Source of the DNA: Blautia schinkii DSM 10518 | GTDB taxonomy: Bacteria > Bacillota > Clostridia > Lachnospirales > Lachnospiraceae | Length of the DNA stretch: 33,452 nucleotides | Direction: 5' to 3' | Assembly (NCBI GenBank): GCA_000702025.1 | Contig: JNKJ01000045.1 | Span: 1 to 33,452, forward strand | Shown: piece by piece, positions 1 through 6,265 of the stretch | Position numbering within the stretch: position 1 is the first letter of the stretch | Layout of the letters: each line of letters starts with the position of its first letter | The notes under the pieces: model-generated | Databases searched by the model: none | What the model was told of the DNA's origin: nothing | What the model saw: only the letters and a program-made list of their open reading frames with translations | Program-made: the position numbers and the translations under genes

Positions 1-213
1 ATGCTCGCTTCCCTTCAACTAATCGCTAACTGCGACTAAGCCACTCGAGAAGAGCTCTCGTGGCTAAGTCTCCATAAGCGCTGGATTTTCAGGCGCGCTT
101 CCGCAAATTGCCCGACACGGCCAAACCCTAGCTCCCCGGTCCCCAACCTCCCGCCGCTCACCTTCCGATACGTTTCCTCCCCCTTCATTGTGGTTGATGT
201 TTTCACCGGAAGT
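1..213. other. Gene-free left edge
   Basis: I see no convincing reading frame, RNA gene or promoter here. The first 180 bases are visibly more GC-rich than the AT-rich stretch that follows, which suggests a junction between DNA of different origin near 180-215. The only structure is the inverted repeat listed separately at 34-70. Confidence 0.4.
34..70. repeat. Imperfect 37-bp inverted repeat
   Basis: The arm GACTAAGCCAC at 34-44 is matched by GTGGCTAAGTC at 60-70 with one mismatch, and the inner bases CGAGA/TCTCG continue the pairing around a short AAGAG-type loop. There is no T-run on either side, so it does not look like an ordinary intrinsic terminator. It could be an end or recombination site of an element, but nothing in the window confirms that. 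Confidence 0.5.
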
Positions 214-340
214 GTATTGGTTGCGGAATTATATTTATTGCGAAAATATATTGGTTACGGAATTATATTCGTTGCGGAATTATATTCATTACGGAATTAT
301 ATTCATTACGGAATTATATTCGTTGCGGTAATGTATTGAT
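214..340. repeat. 17-bp tandem repeat, seven copies
   Basis: The hexamer TTGCGG/TTACGG recurs at 221, 238, 255, 272, 289, 306 and 323, a strict 17-bp period. The consensus unit is close to TTRCGGAATTATATTCA. Copies differ mainly at G/A in the hexamer and in the first, second and last units. The unit is not a multiple of three and no reading frame runs through the array. Possible roles are an iteron-like protein-binding array or a simple slippage repeat. Confidence 0.85.
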
Positions 341-355
341 TTTAGAAATCTATGA

Positions 356-583
356 GCAAGTCATATAGATAAACTGGCTTATGTATATATTATAGAATTC
401 ATTTGGCAGATAAAAGATGAATTGCCTAAGTTATATTATACCCATAAGTGTGGACACATTGGAATGGCGACAGCCGATAAGGAAGTATTAAAACAAACTA
501 ACTTAACGGCTGACAAACAGGTTGCAAACAGCTCCGAATGTGTAATGCATTCGGAGTTGTTTTATGATAAAATGTATCCGTAA
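356..583 (+). pseudogene. Possible 3' remnant of an unidentified gene
   Basis: A frame open from 356 to a TAA at 581-583 encodes about 75 residues with protein-like composition (for example KLYYTHKCGHIGMATADKE). It has no start codon before an internal ATG near 462, and its upstream part runs into a stop next to the tandem repeat. The stop lies just before the ribosome site of the next gene, a spacing typical of adjacent genes. I read it as the tail of a gene whose 5' part has been lost. I do not recognise the family, and chance openness in AT-rich DNA is possible. Confidence 0.25.
527..561 (+). terminator. Hairpin before the HEPN-like gene
   Basis: AACAGCTCCGAATG and CATTCGGAGTTGTT form a 14-bp stem (one G-T pair) around the 7-base loop TGTAATG, followed by TTTATG. 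It may terminate upstream transcription, or act as a leader hairpin 39 bp before the next start. The T-tract is short. Confidence 0.5.
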
Positions 584-599
584 GGGTGGTGAACAAAAA

Positions 600-1847
600 A
601 TGGATGATAATCTCATCTCAATGGGAAAATTACAAAGCGACATAAAAACTATGAAACTCGTTTCTCTATTTCTAAAACCAGAACAGAGAAAACAATTAAA
701 CGCATTAGAAAAGCAACTTGATAATATGATTGCGCAAACAACAGCTTTCAATGAGAGATTTTCCTCTTACGGTTGGTGCGCGTATGATAGTATGAGTATG
801 ACTATTATAGAAAGTGCAAATACTGCTTTCGAGGAAGGTGGAATAGAGAGTGCTGAACAGGTTTTGATAAATTACTACAAAACAGACGTCAACAAAATTA
901 CTCATTGGATAAAAAATAGTTCAGAGGCATTTGCCGTGAGATATAATCTAATACAGCGTTTCTTTGAAGACCATTTTGCAGAAAGGTATCATGCGAGCGT
1001 TCCCCTTGGTTTGATTATAGTAGATGGTGCTGTTAACGATTTCACAAAAAGCAAAGGTTTTTTTGCTGAGGGAACAGCAGTTGATGCATGGGATTGTTTA
1101 GTTGGATGTAGTGACGGTTTGACCAAACTAAAAGGCATATTTAATCAGAACCGCACAAAAACAAATACCGAAACGATTACACTCCCTTATCGGAACGGCA
1201 TTTTGCATGGTCGTGATCTGACTTATGCTAATGAATATGTATCATGCAAGTGCGTATCTCTTATGTTCGCTGTTGCCGATTGGATGAAAATGAAGAACAG
1301 CGAGGATACAAGAAAAGCTAAATATGAGAAATCAGTTAATCCTCCCCCTATAAGAGAGTCTTTAGCGCGCATAAAAGAAAACAAACAGATACGAGAGGAA
1401 ATTTCATCATGGGAAAAACATACAGTTATTGTTGGTGAGGATATTCCCGCAAATGGATTACCAAAGGATTATATAGAATACCCGTATATTCTTGAGGTCG
1501 TTGAGATGTTGTGTGCATGGAAAAACAAAAACTATGGGAAGTTGTCAACACATCTGCAAAAAATGTTTTCAGCAAGTCTTTCTTCTGGAAAACGTGCTGG
1601 CGAATGCAGAAAAATATTTGAACACAAAATACTTGATACATTTGAAATTATTGAGATTGAAGAACGAGCGTGTGCCTTGTCAAAGGTCATGGTTAAAGTG
1701 TTTTGGACAGATGATAATCATAAAAAAGAAGCGCTTTTAACTTTCGGTTGTGTCTATGAGAGCACTACTGAACGTGTGGGTGTACCATGGAGAGACAACG
1801 GTAAATGGATTTTAATGCCGTGGGATGTACGAGGGCTATATCAATAA
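600..1847 (+). CDS. Unknown 415-aa protein with HEPN-like R-N-x3-H motif
   Basis: I do not recognise this family. The ATG at 600 follows GGGTGGTGAAC; an upstream in-frame ATG at 564 overlaps the hairpin and lacks a ribosome site. The protein is soluble, with no signal peptide or membrane segment. Residues 10-50 look like a charged helical or coiled-coil start. Residues 60-240 are mostly helical. Residues 197-204 read YRNGILHG, which fits the R-(polar)-x3-H active-site motif of HEPN ribonucleases, at R198, N199 and H203. The C-terminal 100 residues (WTDDNHKKEALL onwards) resemble a separate small beta-rich domain. HEPN proteins act as RNA-cleaving toxins or abortive-infection effectors, so a defence role is an inference from one motif and the mobile setting. 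The gene stands alone, with no obvious antitoxin partner. Confidence 0.75.
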   Translation: MDDNLISMGKLQSDIKTMKLVSLFLKPEQRKQLNALEKQLDNMIAQTTAFNERFSSYGWCAYDSMSMTIIESANTAFEEGGIESAEQVLINYYKTDVNKITHWIKNSSEAFAVRYNLIQRFFEDHFAERYHASVPLGLIIVDGAVNDFTKSKGFFAEGTAVDAWDCLVGCSDGLTKLKGIFNQNRTKTNTETITLPYRNGILHGRDLTYANEYVSCKCVSLMFAVADWMKMKNSEDTRKAKYEKSVNPPPIRESLARIKENKQIREEISSWEKHTVIVGEDIPANGLPKDYIEYPYILEVVEMLCAWKNKNYGKLSTHLQKMFSASLSSGKRAGECRKIFEHKILDTFEIIEIEERACALSKVMVKVFWTDDNHKKEALLTFGCVYESTTERVGVPWRDNGKWILMPWDVRGLYQ

Positions 1848-1939
1848 GCGGTTATTTATATGGAACAATGGAATGGCATTTTGTGCCTTCAAGGGACATT
1901 AGATTGCCATCTCGTTTCCCCACTCTGGAAGCCACATAA

Positions 1940-2074
1940 ATGCTGTCTTTTTTGCACTCAAAATGTCCACGCTGGCAGGGCAAATGTTATGCAGTAGAAC
2001 GCCATTTTGAGGGGCGCGAGTATAAAACCTTTACCTACTCTCATTTTGCCTTTGCAAAGCCGCATGAATACTGA
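1940..2074 (+). CDS. Short Cys/aromatic-rich peptide or gene fragment
   Basis: ATG at 1940 opens a 44-residue frame ending at TGA 2072-2074. It contains CPRWQGKCY followed by a basic, aromatic stretch ending KPHEY. The composition is more protein-like than chance, and the two cysteines with basic residues recall small zinc-ribbon pieces. There is no good Shine-Dalgarno before the ATG, so it may be a decayed fragment of a longer gene. Function unknown. Confidence 0.3.
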   Translation: MLSFLHSKCPRWQGKCYAVERHFEGREYKTFTYSHFAFAKPHEY

Positions 2075-2117
2075 CTTTTGCAGCCTCTATTGCGTGACAG
2101 AGAACCCCATAATTCAG

Positions 2118-2152
2118 AGAGGGCGCAAGCGGTCTATCCGTTTGCGCCCTCT
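2118..2152. terminator. GC-rich 15-bp hairpin
   Basis: AGAGGGCGCAAGCGG pairs with CCGTTTGCGCCCTCT across the loop TCTAT, with one G-T pair. Neither flank is T-rich, so it may be a transcript-stabilising or rho-independent-like structure rather than a strong terminator. Confidence 0.6.
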
Positions 2153-2176
2153 TGATTACCTTATAGCAAGGACATG

Positions 2177-2228
2177 GAAAACCGTCAAGGGCGGCGCAGC
2201 CGTTTATCTTGACCCTTGACGGTTTTTC
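2177..2228. terminator. Bidirectional terminator after the Orf8-like gene
   Basis: GAAAACCGTCAAGGG (2177-2191) is complementary to CCCTTGACGGTTTTTC (2213-2228). Both sides end in A/T runs, so it can stop minus-strand transcription leaving the Orf7/Orf8-like operon and plus-strand transcription arriving from the left. It abuts the stop codon of the gene at 2238. Confidence 0.8.
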
Positions 2229-2237
2229 ATGGCTTTG

Positions 2238-2450
2238 CTACTTGCCCGGCGGCTGATACTCCAATCGGAACTTCAAAACAGCCATAAGCAGCTTTGCGTT
2301 TAATCGCTCTTTCAAATCGGTGTTCCCTCCGCTTAATCTGCCTATGTAGGCTCTGTGCCGTTCCTGTAACGCAAGGAGCGCGGCGGTATCGCCTGTGATT
2401 GCTTTTTCAATCACTTCATAGGGCACAAGGTTGTATTTGCTATTCTTCAT
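2238..2450 (-). CDS. Orf8-like helix-turn-helix protein of conjugative elements
   Basis: This 70-residue protein resembles Tn916 Orf8 over its whole length: it opens NSKYNLVPYEVIEKAITGD, like the NYNLIPF-VIEAAVQGD start of that family. The central part (LLALQERHRAYIGRL) matches the HTH-type helical core. In Tn916, Orf7 and Orf8 together promote transcription of excision and transfer genes; that role is transferred here by family. Its start overlaps the end of the sigma-like gene by 11 bases, so translation is probably coupled. A strong bidirectional terminator follows. Confidence 0.85.
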   Translation of the reverse strand: MKNSKYNLVPYEVIEKAITGDTAALLALQERHRAYIGRLSGGNTDLKERLNAKLLMAVLKFRLEYQPPGK

Positions 2451-2880
2451 CTTTCATCTTCTCCATTTCTACCCGCAACTGTTTCAAGGCTGCGTTTTTC
2501 TGATAGTTGACGGTTGTGCGCGGTTTTCCCAACAACGCCGCAATCTGCTTATCTCTTAATTGCAGATAATAGCGCATAAGGATAATTTCCCGCCGCCGTT
2601 CTGATAAGCACAACAAGGCTTTTGCTAACTTTTCGCTGTCAACGGTTACGATTTGTCCGCTAACTGTAAAATCAGTCGGCTTGTCCTGCAAGACAAAGTA
2701 TTCATCTATGCTGTGCGGCGCAAAAGAGGTATTCTCTTGCAGATACTCAAAGGATATTTCACGCTGTACCTTGCGCTTCTGTTCCCTGTAATAATTACAG
2801 GCTTCATTGTGTAATACGGCTTTGCAAAATGCGTGAAACCGGCGTTCGATACGTTCCTTGTATTCTGTGGATAACATCAT
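2440..2880 (-). CDS. Orf7-like sigma-70 family factor (module 1)
   Basis: The product is about 146 residues, the size of Tn916 Orf7. The N-terminal half (RIERRFHAFCKAVLHNEACNY) matches the compact region-2-like part of these factors. The C-terminal half (LSERRREIILMRYYLQLRDKQIA, then GKPRTTVNYQ) is a region-4 helix-turn-helix that would contact the -35 box. I place the start at the ATG at 2880, preceded by AAAGGGGGTGAGA; a GTG two codons earlier (2886) lies inside the ribosome site. The gene is preceded by a leader peptide and an attenuator hairpin, and it is coupled to the Orf8-like gene. It probably switches on element excision or transfer genes. Confidence 0.88.
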   Translation of the reverse strand: MMLSTEYKERIERRFHAFCKAVLHNEACNYYREQKRKVQREISFEYLQENTSFAPHSIDEYFVLQDKPTDFTVSGQIVTVDSEKLAKALLCLSERRREIILMRYYLQLRDKQIAALLGKPRTTVNYQKNAALKQLRVEMEKMKDEE

Positions 2881-2911
2881 TCTCACCCCCTTTCCGTTTG
2901 GAATGAGGGTT

Positions 2912-2954
2912 ATAACAAAAACCGCCTGTGCAGCGTAAAACTGAACAGGCGGTT
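2912..2954 (-). terminator. Attenuator hairpin before sigma gene, module 1
   Basis: On the minus strand AACCGCCTGT and ACAGGCGGTT form a perfect 10-bp stem followed by TTTGTT. It begins at the stop codon of the leader ORF and ends about 32 bp before the sigma gene start, so it would stop transcription between leader and gene unless an alternative fold forms. Confidence 0.8.
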
Positions 2955-3087
2955 ATGCTATATGATGTGACAAGGCATTTATGATGATGTGAGAGTTCCT
3001 CTTGATAGCCGCAATATCCCGTAAACAAGAATAGGCTTTTTTTGACAAGCAAGAATTGGACGGTATAAGGCAAATATAAAAAGACAT
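2953..3087 (-). CDS. Leader peptide of module 1 (44 aa)
   Basis: ATG at 3087 follows an excellent ribosome site (AAGGAGGTATCGCT). The 44-residue frame starts MSFYIC, has SKKAYSCLRDI in the middle and stops at 2953, inside the attenuator hairpin. Leaders with related C...KKA segments lie at equivalent places in front of the two other sigma-like genes of the window. The placement suggests it is translated for regulation rather than for its product. Whether the peptide also acts in trans cannot be told. Confidence 0.65.
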   Translation of the reverse strand: MSFYICLIPSNSCLSKKAYSCLRDIAAIKRNSHIIINALSHHIA

Positions 3088-3154
3088 AGCGATACCTCCT
3101 TGATACCACCATATCCTTAAAAATGGGCGACTTTATCACGCCCTCCGCAAATCC

Positions 3155-3198
3155 AATTTTGCAAAAGGAAAACGGCGGCTTTGATTTCAAAACCGCCG
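3155..3198 (-). terminator. Hairpin upstream of leader, module 1
   Basis: GGCGGTTTTG and CAAAGCCGCC pair across four bases (one G-T pair), followed on the minus strand by GTTTTCCTTTT. The same position carries a GGCGG/CCGCC hairpin with a T-rich tail in modules 2 and 3. A second smaller hairpin (GGGCG...CGCCC followed by ATTTTT, about 3119-3142) lies between it and the leader. Confidence 0.7.
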
Positions 3199-3282
3199 CC
3201 CAAAACCGAACCGCAATTCGCCAACAAGCAACGGTTTGTAAGTTGCAACCTGTCAGCAATCGCATAGGCAGAATGTAGTTGT

Positions 3283-3332
3283 CAAAGAAAGAGCCGATAA
3301 CCGCAAATTATAAATCTGCGTGTTATCGGCTC
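3283..3332 (-). terminator. Terminator overlapping the KTR stop codon (copy 1)
   Basis: GAGCCGATAAC (minus strand, containing the TAA stop) pairs perfectly with GTTATCGGCTC 20 bases on, followed by TTTCTTTG. The last codons of the KTR gene thus form the first arm of the terminator. Confidence 0.8.
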
Positions 3333-3511
3333 TGCGTCTTTGCGTCTGGCTCTTTGATAACTGACATATTCAGTTGTTTCACATTGATTAGCGTTTCTTG
3401 CTTACATTTTGGACAAAAGAGGGGAAAGTTTACAAGTACGGTTTCTTCCCTTACCATTGTCCGAGTTTTATTATTGCATACAGGACATAACAACCACATG
3501 ACCGCACCCAT
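3323..3511 (-). CDS. Cysteine-rich KTR protein (copy 1)
   Basis: This 62-residue protein has two CxxC knuckles (CPVCNNKTR near residue 9 and CPKCKQET near 34) and ends KEPDAKTQSR, the hallmarks of the Cys-rich KTR family (Pfam Cys_rich_KTR). It presumably binds one zinc ion. Members are common next to resistance genes and regulators in Clostridia conjugative elements, but no biochemical role is established. Start ATG 3511 follows AAGGGGGTGTTCT. A second member at 24266 shares most of the C-terminal half. Confidence 0.88.
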   Translation of the reverse strand: MGAVMWLLCPVCNNKTRTMVREETVLVNFPLFCPKCKQETLINVKQLNMSVIKEPDAKTQSR

Positions 3512-3537
3512 AGAACACCCCCTTATGGGATAATAAA

Positions 3538-4011
3538 TTAAAACTCCATAACGTAAATTTCATTAACTGTATCAAAGGAAAAACCACATGATAACAGGGT
3601 ATTGCAAGAAGCCTTATTTTCCTGTTCCGGCTGCACGATGATACGCTTTGCGTTTTTATGCAGCTTGACTTCCTTAATCAGTAGTTGAATGATATTTTTC
3701 CCAAATTCCTTTCCGAGATATTCAGTATCACCTATCAGATAGTCAATACTGTAAGTACCGTTTATATCCGTATTGCCATGCCAATCTTCTCCGCTGTGAC
3801 GGTATTCGTAATATTGGCAGAAACCGATAGGTTTGCCCTCCAATTCCACCATGAAGTGATGTAAGAATGAAAATTCGTCATTCCTCTTTTTGACTTCATC
3901 AATCCAATCCAACGGGTCATGATACCATTTAGCCACATGGGGCGTATATAGCCATTTTTCAAACAGCGCAACGTCCTCATTACGAAGCTGACGAAGTAAC
4001 AATTTATCCAA
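3538..4011 (-). CDS. GNAT-family N-acetyltransferase, AAC(6')-like
   Basis: The protein is about 157 residues. It begins with the LRQLRNEDVALFEKWL pattern, where a GNAT first strand and helix 1 start. The middle holds the acetyl-CoA core: YSIDYLIGDTEYLGKEFGK near residues 90-110 and IIVQPEQENKASCNTLLSCGF near 130-150, as in the Acetyltransf_8/RimJ-like group that includes AAC(6') aminoglycoside enzymes. Substrate is not predictable, and aminoglycoside modification is only one possibility. I choose TTG 4011, nine bases after AAAGGGG; a TTG at 4029 would place the start inside the ribosome site. It is divergent from the TetR gene, the usual layout of a TetR-controlled resistance gene. Confidence 0.82.
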   Translation of the reverse strand: MDKLLLRQLRNEDVALFEKWLYTPHVAKWYHDPLDWIDEVKKRNDEFSFLHHFMVELEGKPIGFCQYYEYRHSGEDWHGNTDINGTYSIDYLIGDTEYLGKEFGKNIIQLLIKEVKLHKNAKRIIVQPEQENKASCNTLLSCGFSFDTVNEIYVMEF

Positions 4012-4053
4012 GTCCTTTTCCCCTTTCAAACATGAATATTATTTCACATTCTT

Positions 4054-4082
4054 ATTATAGCAGATAGGATTTGCAAAGTCAA
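4054..4082 (-). promoter_or_regulatory. Promoter of the acetyltransferase gene
   Basis: On the minus strand TTGACT (4082-4077) and a consensus TATAAT (4059-4054) are 17 bp apart. The start codon lies about 40 bases downstream. Confidence 0.75.
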
Positions 4083-4104
4083 CATGAACAATACTTCATA
4101 TTCA

Positions 4105-4133
4105 TTGACCAAATGAGCATTATGCGATATACT
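4105..4133 (+). promoter_or_regulatory. Promoter of the tetR-type gene and possible operator
   Basis: TTGACC (4105-4110) and TATACT (4128-4133) are 17 bp apart, about 26 bases before the TTG start. TTCATTGACCAAATGA overlaps the -35 box as a rough inverted repeat (TTCATT/AAATGA) and is a candidate TetR operator between the divergent promoters. Confidence 0.65.
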
Positions 4134-4159
4134 TGTTCTTGTGAAAGGTGGTGCTTAGT

Positions 4160-4771
4160 TTGAACGATTTACCTATTCGAGAGCCGATACAAAAACGCTC
4201 TATTGAAAAGAAAACAAAAATAGTAAAAGCTGGTTTGGATTTGTTCTGTGAAAAAGGTTTTTATAAAACAAACACGGTTGAAATAGCAAAGGCGGCAGGG
4301 GTTTCAACGGGAACAGTTTACAGCTATTTCAAAAACAAGACAGATATTTACATTGCTTCTTTTGAATATTTCCTTGATAGTTACCTTAGACCATTATTAG
4401 AGGAATTAGAAACTCTCCCCAAACCCGTAGATACGCAAGTTTTTATTGATAAATGTCTTAATCTATTTATCAATCTTTATGTTAATTCAAAGCAAACCGT
4501 AAATGAGTTGGGGCTTATGCAAGAGTCAGAACCGGAGATTATGCAGCACTTTGCGGCGTATGAGGATATGATTTTGTCCGCACTTGTAAAAGCCTTTGAT
4601 AACCCAAATGTCACCAAAAAGAACTTAACCGAGAAGATGTATCTACTATATACTTTGTCAGATATATTAGGGCAAGAACACGCTTTTAATTATCATGGGA
4701 ACATAGATTTAGATGTATTACGCTGTCAAATAACAGCTATGATTACTCACCTTTTTGCAGAAGAGTTATAA
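4160..4771 (+). CDS. TetR-family transcriptional repressor
   Basis: The protein is about 203 residues. Residues 20-65 form a classic TetR N-terminal domain: KAGLDLFCEKGFYKTNTVEIAKAAGVSTGTVYSYFKNKTDIY contains the HTH and the YxYFxNK signature. The remaining helical C-terminus would bind an inducer. I choose TTG 4160, six bases after AAAGGTGGTGCTTAGT; GTG codons at 4148 and 4151 lie inside the ribosome site. It most likely represses the divergent acetyltransferase gene and itself through the shared 150-bp intergenic region. An intrinsic terminator follows at 4832. Confidence 0.85.
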   Translation: MNDLPIREPIQKRSIEKKTKIVKAGLDLFCEKGFYKTNTVEIAKAAGVSTGTVYSYFKNKTDIYIASFEYFLDSYLRPLLEELETLPKPVDTQVFIDKCLNLFINLYVNSKQTVNELGLMQESEPEIMQHFAAYEDMILSALVKAFDNPNVTKKNLTEKMYLLYTLSDILGQEHAFNYHGNIDLDVLRCQITAMITHLFAEEL

Positions 4772-4831
4772 GGATAGAATATACTTTTGCACTATAAATA
4801 TAAAGCAAATAAAAAAATTAAAATCTTTATG

Positions 4832-4863
4832 TATTGCAGCCGCTACGTGCTGCAATATTTTTT
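4832..4863 (+). terminator. Terminator of the tetR-type gene
   Basis: TATTGCAGC and GCTGCAATA form a 9-bp stem around an 8-base loop, followed by TTTTTTG. Confidence 0.8.
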
Positions 4864-4904
4864 GTCTAAATTCAGTGCTCCGTTTGGCATTTTAGAAATC
4901 CCAA

Positions 4905-4990
4905 TGTATTAAGAAGTGAGAAAACTTTTTAAAAATCTCACTCAAATATTCGTCAAAACCGCCCTGTGCGGTGTTGTAGGTAGTGAAAGG
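4905..4990 (+). other. Candidate oriT upstream of orphan mobC
   Basis: AGTGAGA and TCTCACT flank an AT-rich 13-14-base loop (4913-4941), followed by GACGAATATTTG-like sequence on the opposite strand and the GC palindrome ACCGCCCTGTGCGGTG (4961-4976). Hairpin plus short GC motif directly upstream of mobC is the usual arrangement of mobilisation origins. I cannot name the nick site, so this stays a candidate. Confidence 0.4.
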
Positions 4991-5000
4991 AGAAATGCGA

Positions 5001-5342
5001 ATGGAAAATAGAAAACGGAACGTGCAAATCATTGTACGGGTAACAGAGGAAGAACGGGCGTTGATTAAGGAAAAGATGAAACAGATACCGACGATAAACC
5101 TATCCGCTTACGCCCGTAAAATGCTTATCGACGGGTACATTATTGTTTTAGATTTGCAAGAGGTCAAAGCGCATACGGCGCAGCTTCAGAAAATCGGCGT
5201 GAACGTCAATCAGATTGCAAAGCGTATCAACGAAACAGGGCGCATTTATGCCGACGACATGGACGAGATAAAGCGGCTCATGGAAGAAGTGTGGCGATTG
5301 GAAAGACGGCTGCTTCTGCAATTTAGGGGGCTGATAAAATGA
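5001..5342 (+). CDS. mobC: MobC-like relaxosome accessory protein (orphan)
   Basis: This 113-residue protein opens with a ribbon-helix-helix-like strand (VQIIVRVTEEERALIKEKM) and continues with the MobC signature: VNVNQIAKRINETGRIYADD near residues 70-90, then a basic helical tail. MobC proteins bind oriT and help the relaxase open the strands. The ATG at 5001 sits eight bases after AAAGGAG. No relaxase follows; the next genes are tnpW and a broken recombinase, so the transfer part of this resident element is missing or lies elsewhere. It is only distantly similar to the second MobC at 30744, so the two belong to different elements. Confidence 0.85.
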   Translation: MENRKRNVQIIVRVTEEERALIKEKMKQIPTINLSAYARKMLIDGYIIVLDLQEVKAHTAQLQKIGVNVNQIAKRINETGRIYADDMDEIKRLMEEVWRLERRLLLQFRGLIK

Positions 5343-5386
5343 GGGTTTGGGAAACTTCCCAACAAGCAAAGTGCAGAGCATTTTAC

Positions 5387-5406
5387 GGAACCGGCTATCC
5401 GGTTCC
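5387..5406. repeat. Perfect hairpin between mobC and tnpW
   Basis: GGAACCGG and CCGGTTCC are separated by CTAT. Outer bases CAAGCA (5352-5357) and TGCTTG (5409-5414) can extend the pairing with an internal loop. No T-run follows. Confidence 0.55.
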
Positions 5407-5459
5407 TATGCTTGCTACGAAACTGTAAGCCCCAATTTCAAGGGAAAGGACGGAAAGGA

Positions 5460-5717
5460 ATGGAACAGAAACGGAAACAGGATGAAAGCGAATACTTACC
5501 AAAACGGGGCAATCCGCTGAACGAAACGGTCTATTACAAAATCGGCGGTACGGTCTTTGAAATTGAAACCTCCTGTGGCGGCTCTGAACTGCTGTACGAC
5601 AAAATGGAACGGCTCATAAAATCGGAAACCGTCACATCGCCTGCTGACAAGGAAAAGAAAGTCCGCTATAATAAAGACAGCAACCAGTTTGTCGGGCGTT
5701 CATTACAGGAGGAATGA
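5460..5717 (+). CDS. tnpW: TnpW-like transposon accessory protein
   Basis: This 85-residue protein contains VYYKIGGTVFEIETSCG and then LYDKMERLIKSE, matching the IGGT-(Y/F)-x-V ... DK-x-x-RLI pattern of the TnpW family encoded beside TnpX-type large serine recombinases. Its molecular function is not established. ATG 5460 follows GGACGGAAAGGA. The recombinase start lies 4 bases after its stop, so the two genes form one operon. An unusually long, polar tail (about 30 residues) follows the conserved core. Confidence 0.7.
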   Translation: MEQKRKQDESEYLPKRGNPLNETVYYKIGGTVFEIETSCGGSELLYDKMERLIKSETVTSPADKEKKVRYNKDSNQFVGRSLQEE

Positions 5718-5721
5718 ACAC

Positions 5722-6162
5722 ATGACGAATACAAATTATCCCGACAACATTACCGCTTTATATGCCCGTTTAAGCCAAGAGGACGCTTTGGATGGGGAGA
5801 GCAATTCCATAGCCAATCAAAAGAAAATCCTGCTCAAGTACGCGACGGACAACGGCTTTTCAAACCCCTTGTTTTTCATCGACGATGGAGTATCGGGAGT
5901 AACTTTCGATAGACCCGGCTGGAATGAGATGATAGGGCTTGCGGAGATTGGAAAGGTCAAGACGGTCATCGTCAAGGATATGTCCCGTATGGGGCGCGAT
6001 TATCTGAAAGTCGGCTACTACACGGAAAGTTTCTTTGCCGAGCGCGACATACGCTATATCGCAATCAATGACGGCGTGGACAGCGACAAGGGCGACAACG
6101 ATTTTACCCCTTTTCGCAATCTGTTCAAGAACACGAGGCATTTGGGAGGGGTAAACTGCTAA
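5722..6162 (+). pseudogene. TnpX-type large serine recombinase, truncated by insertion
   Basis: The first 135 or so residues are a normal resolvase domain. ALYARLSQED carries the catalytic serine (S in ARLS, near residue 17), DGVSGVTFDRPGW and VIVKDMSRMGRDYLKVG are the following conserved blocks, and DFTPFRNLF is a standard motif ahead of the E-helix. After FRNLFK (about 6128) the sequence stops matching the family and meets an unrelated tail (NTRHLGGVNC, stop 6160-6162). The recombinase and zinc-ribbon parts, about 400 residues, are missing. The cut coincides with the end of the next element, and a GA lies at 6129-6130. GA is the core dinucleotide used by Tn4451/Tn5397-type recombinases. The gene is inactive as it stands. 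Confidence 0.85.
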
Positions 6163-6265
6163 TTTCTCTCCAATTCGACAAATCAGTGTGCAACAATCAA
6201 ATATCGTTGCTGTTACAGAATGTTTCCGTCTGGCTGCTGATGCGGTCAGGCGCTTTTTTGCCCAA

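Larger units (their letters stand above)
1848..2237. other. Intergenic stretch with short frame and two strong hairpins
   Basis: About 390 bases separate the HEPN-like gene from the minus-strand regulators. It holds a 44-codon plus-strand frame (1940-2074), a 15-bp GC-rich hairpin (2118-2152) and a bidirectional terminator (2177-2228), each listed separately. I see no promoter that I can defend. Confidence 0.6.
1850..6130. mobile_element. Remnant of a resident conjugative or mobilisable element
   Basis: The Orf7/Orf8-like regulators, KTR protein, orphan mobC, tnpW and serine recombinase are all typical of Clostridia integrative elements. The right border is set by the break in the recombinase gene. 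The left border is unknown; it could lie anywhere between 180 and 2230. The remaining part of this element should continue beyond the far end of the inserted element, outside the window. Confidence 0.55.

Noticed and set aside
34..70. Integron attC site
   Set aside because: The palindrome lacks recognisable R and L core sites, and no integrase or cassette is nearby.
214..340. CRISPR array
   Set aside because: The units are contiguous 17-mers without spacers.
2804..3265. Minus-strand frame of 153 codons overlapping leader 1
   Set aside because: It spans several hairpins and a terminator and enters the sigma gene out of frame. The well-placed 44-codon leader explains the region better.
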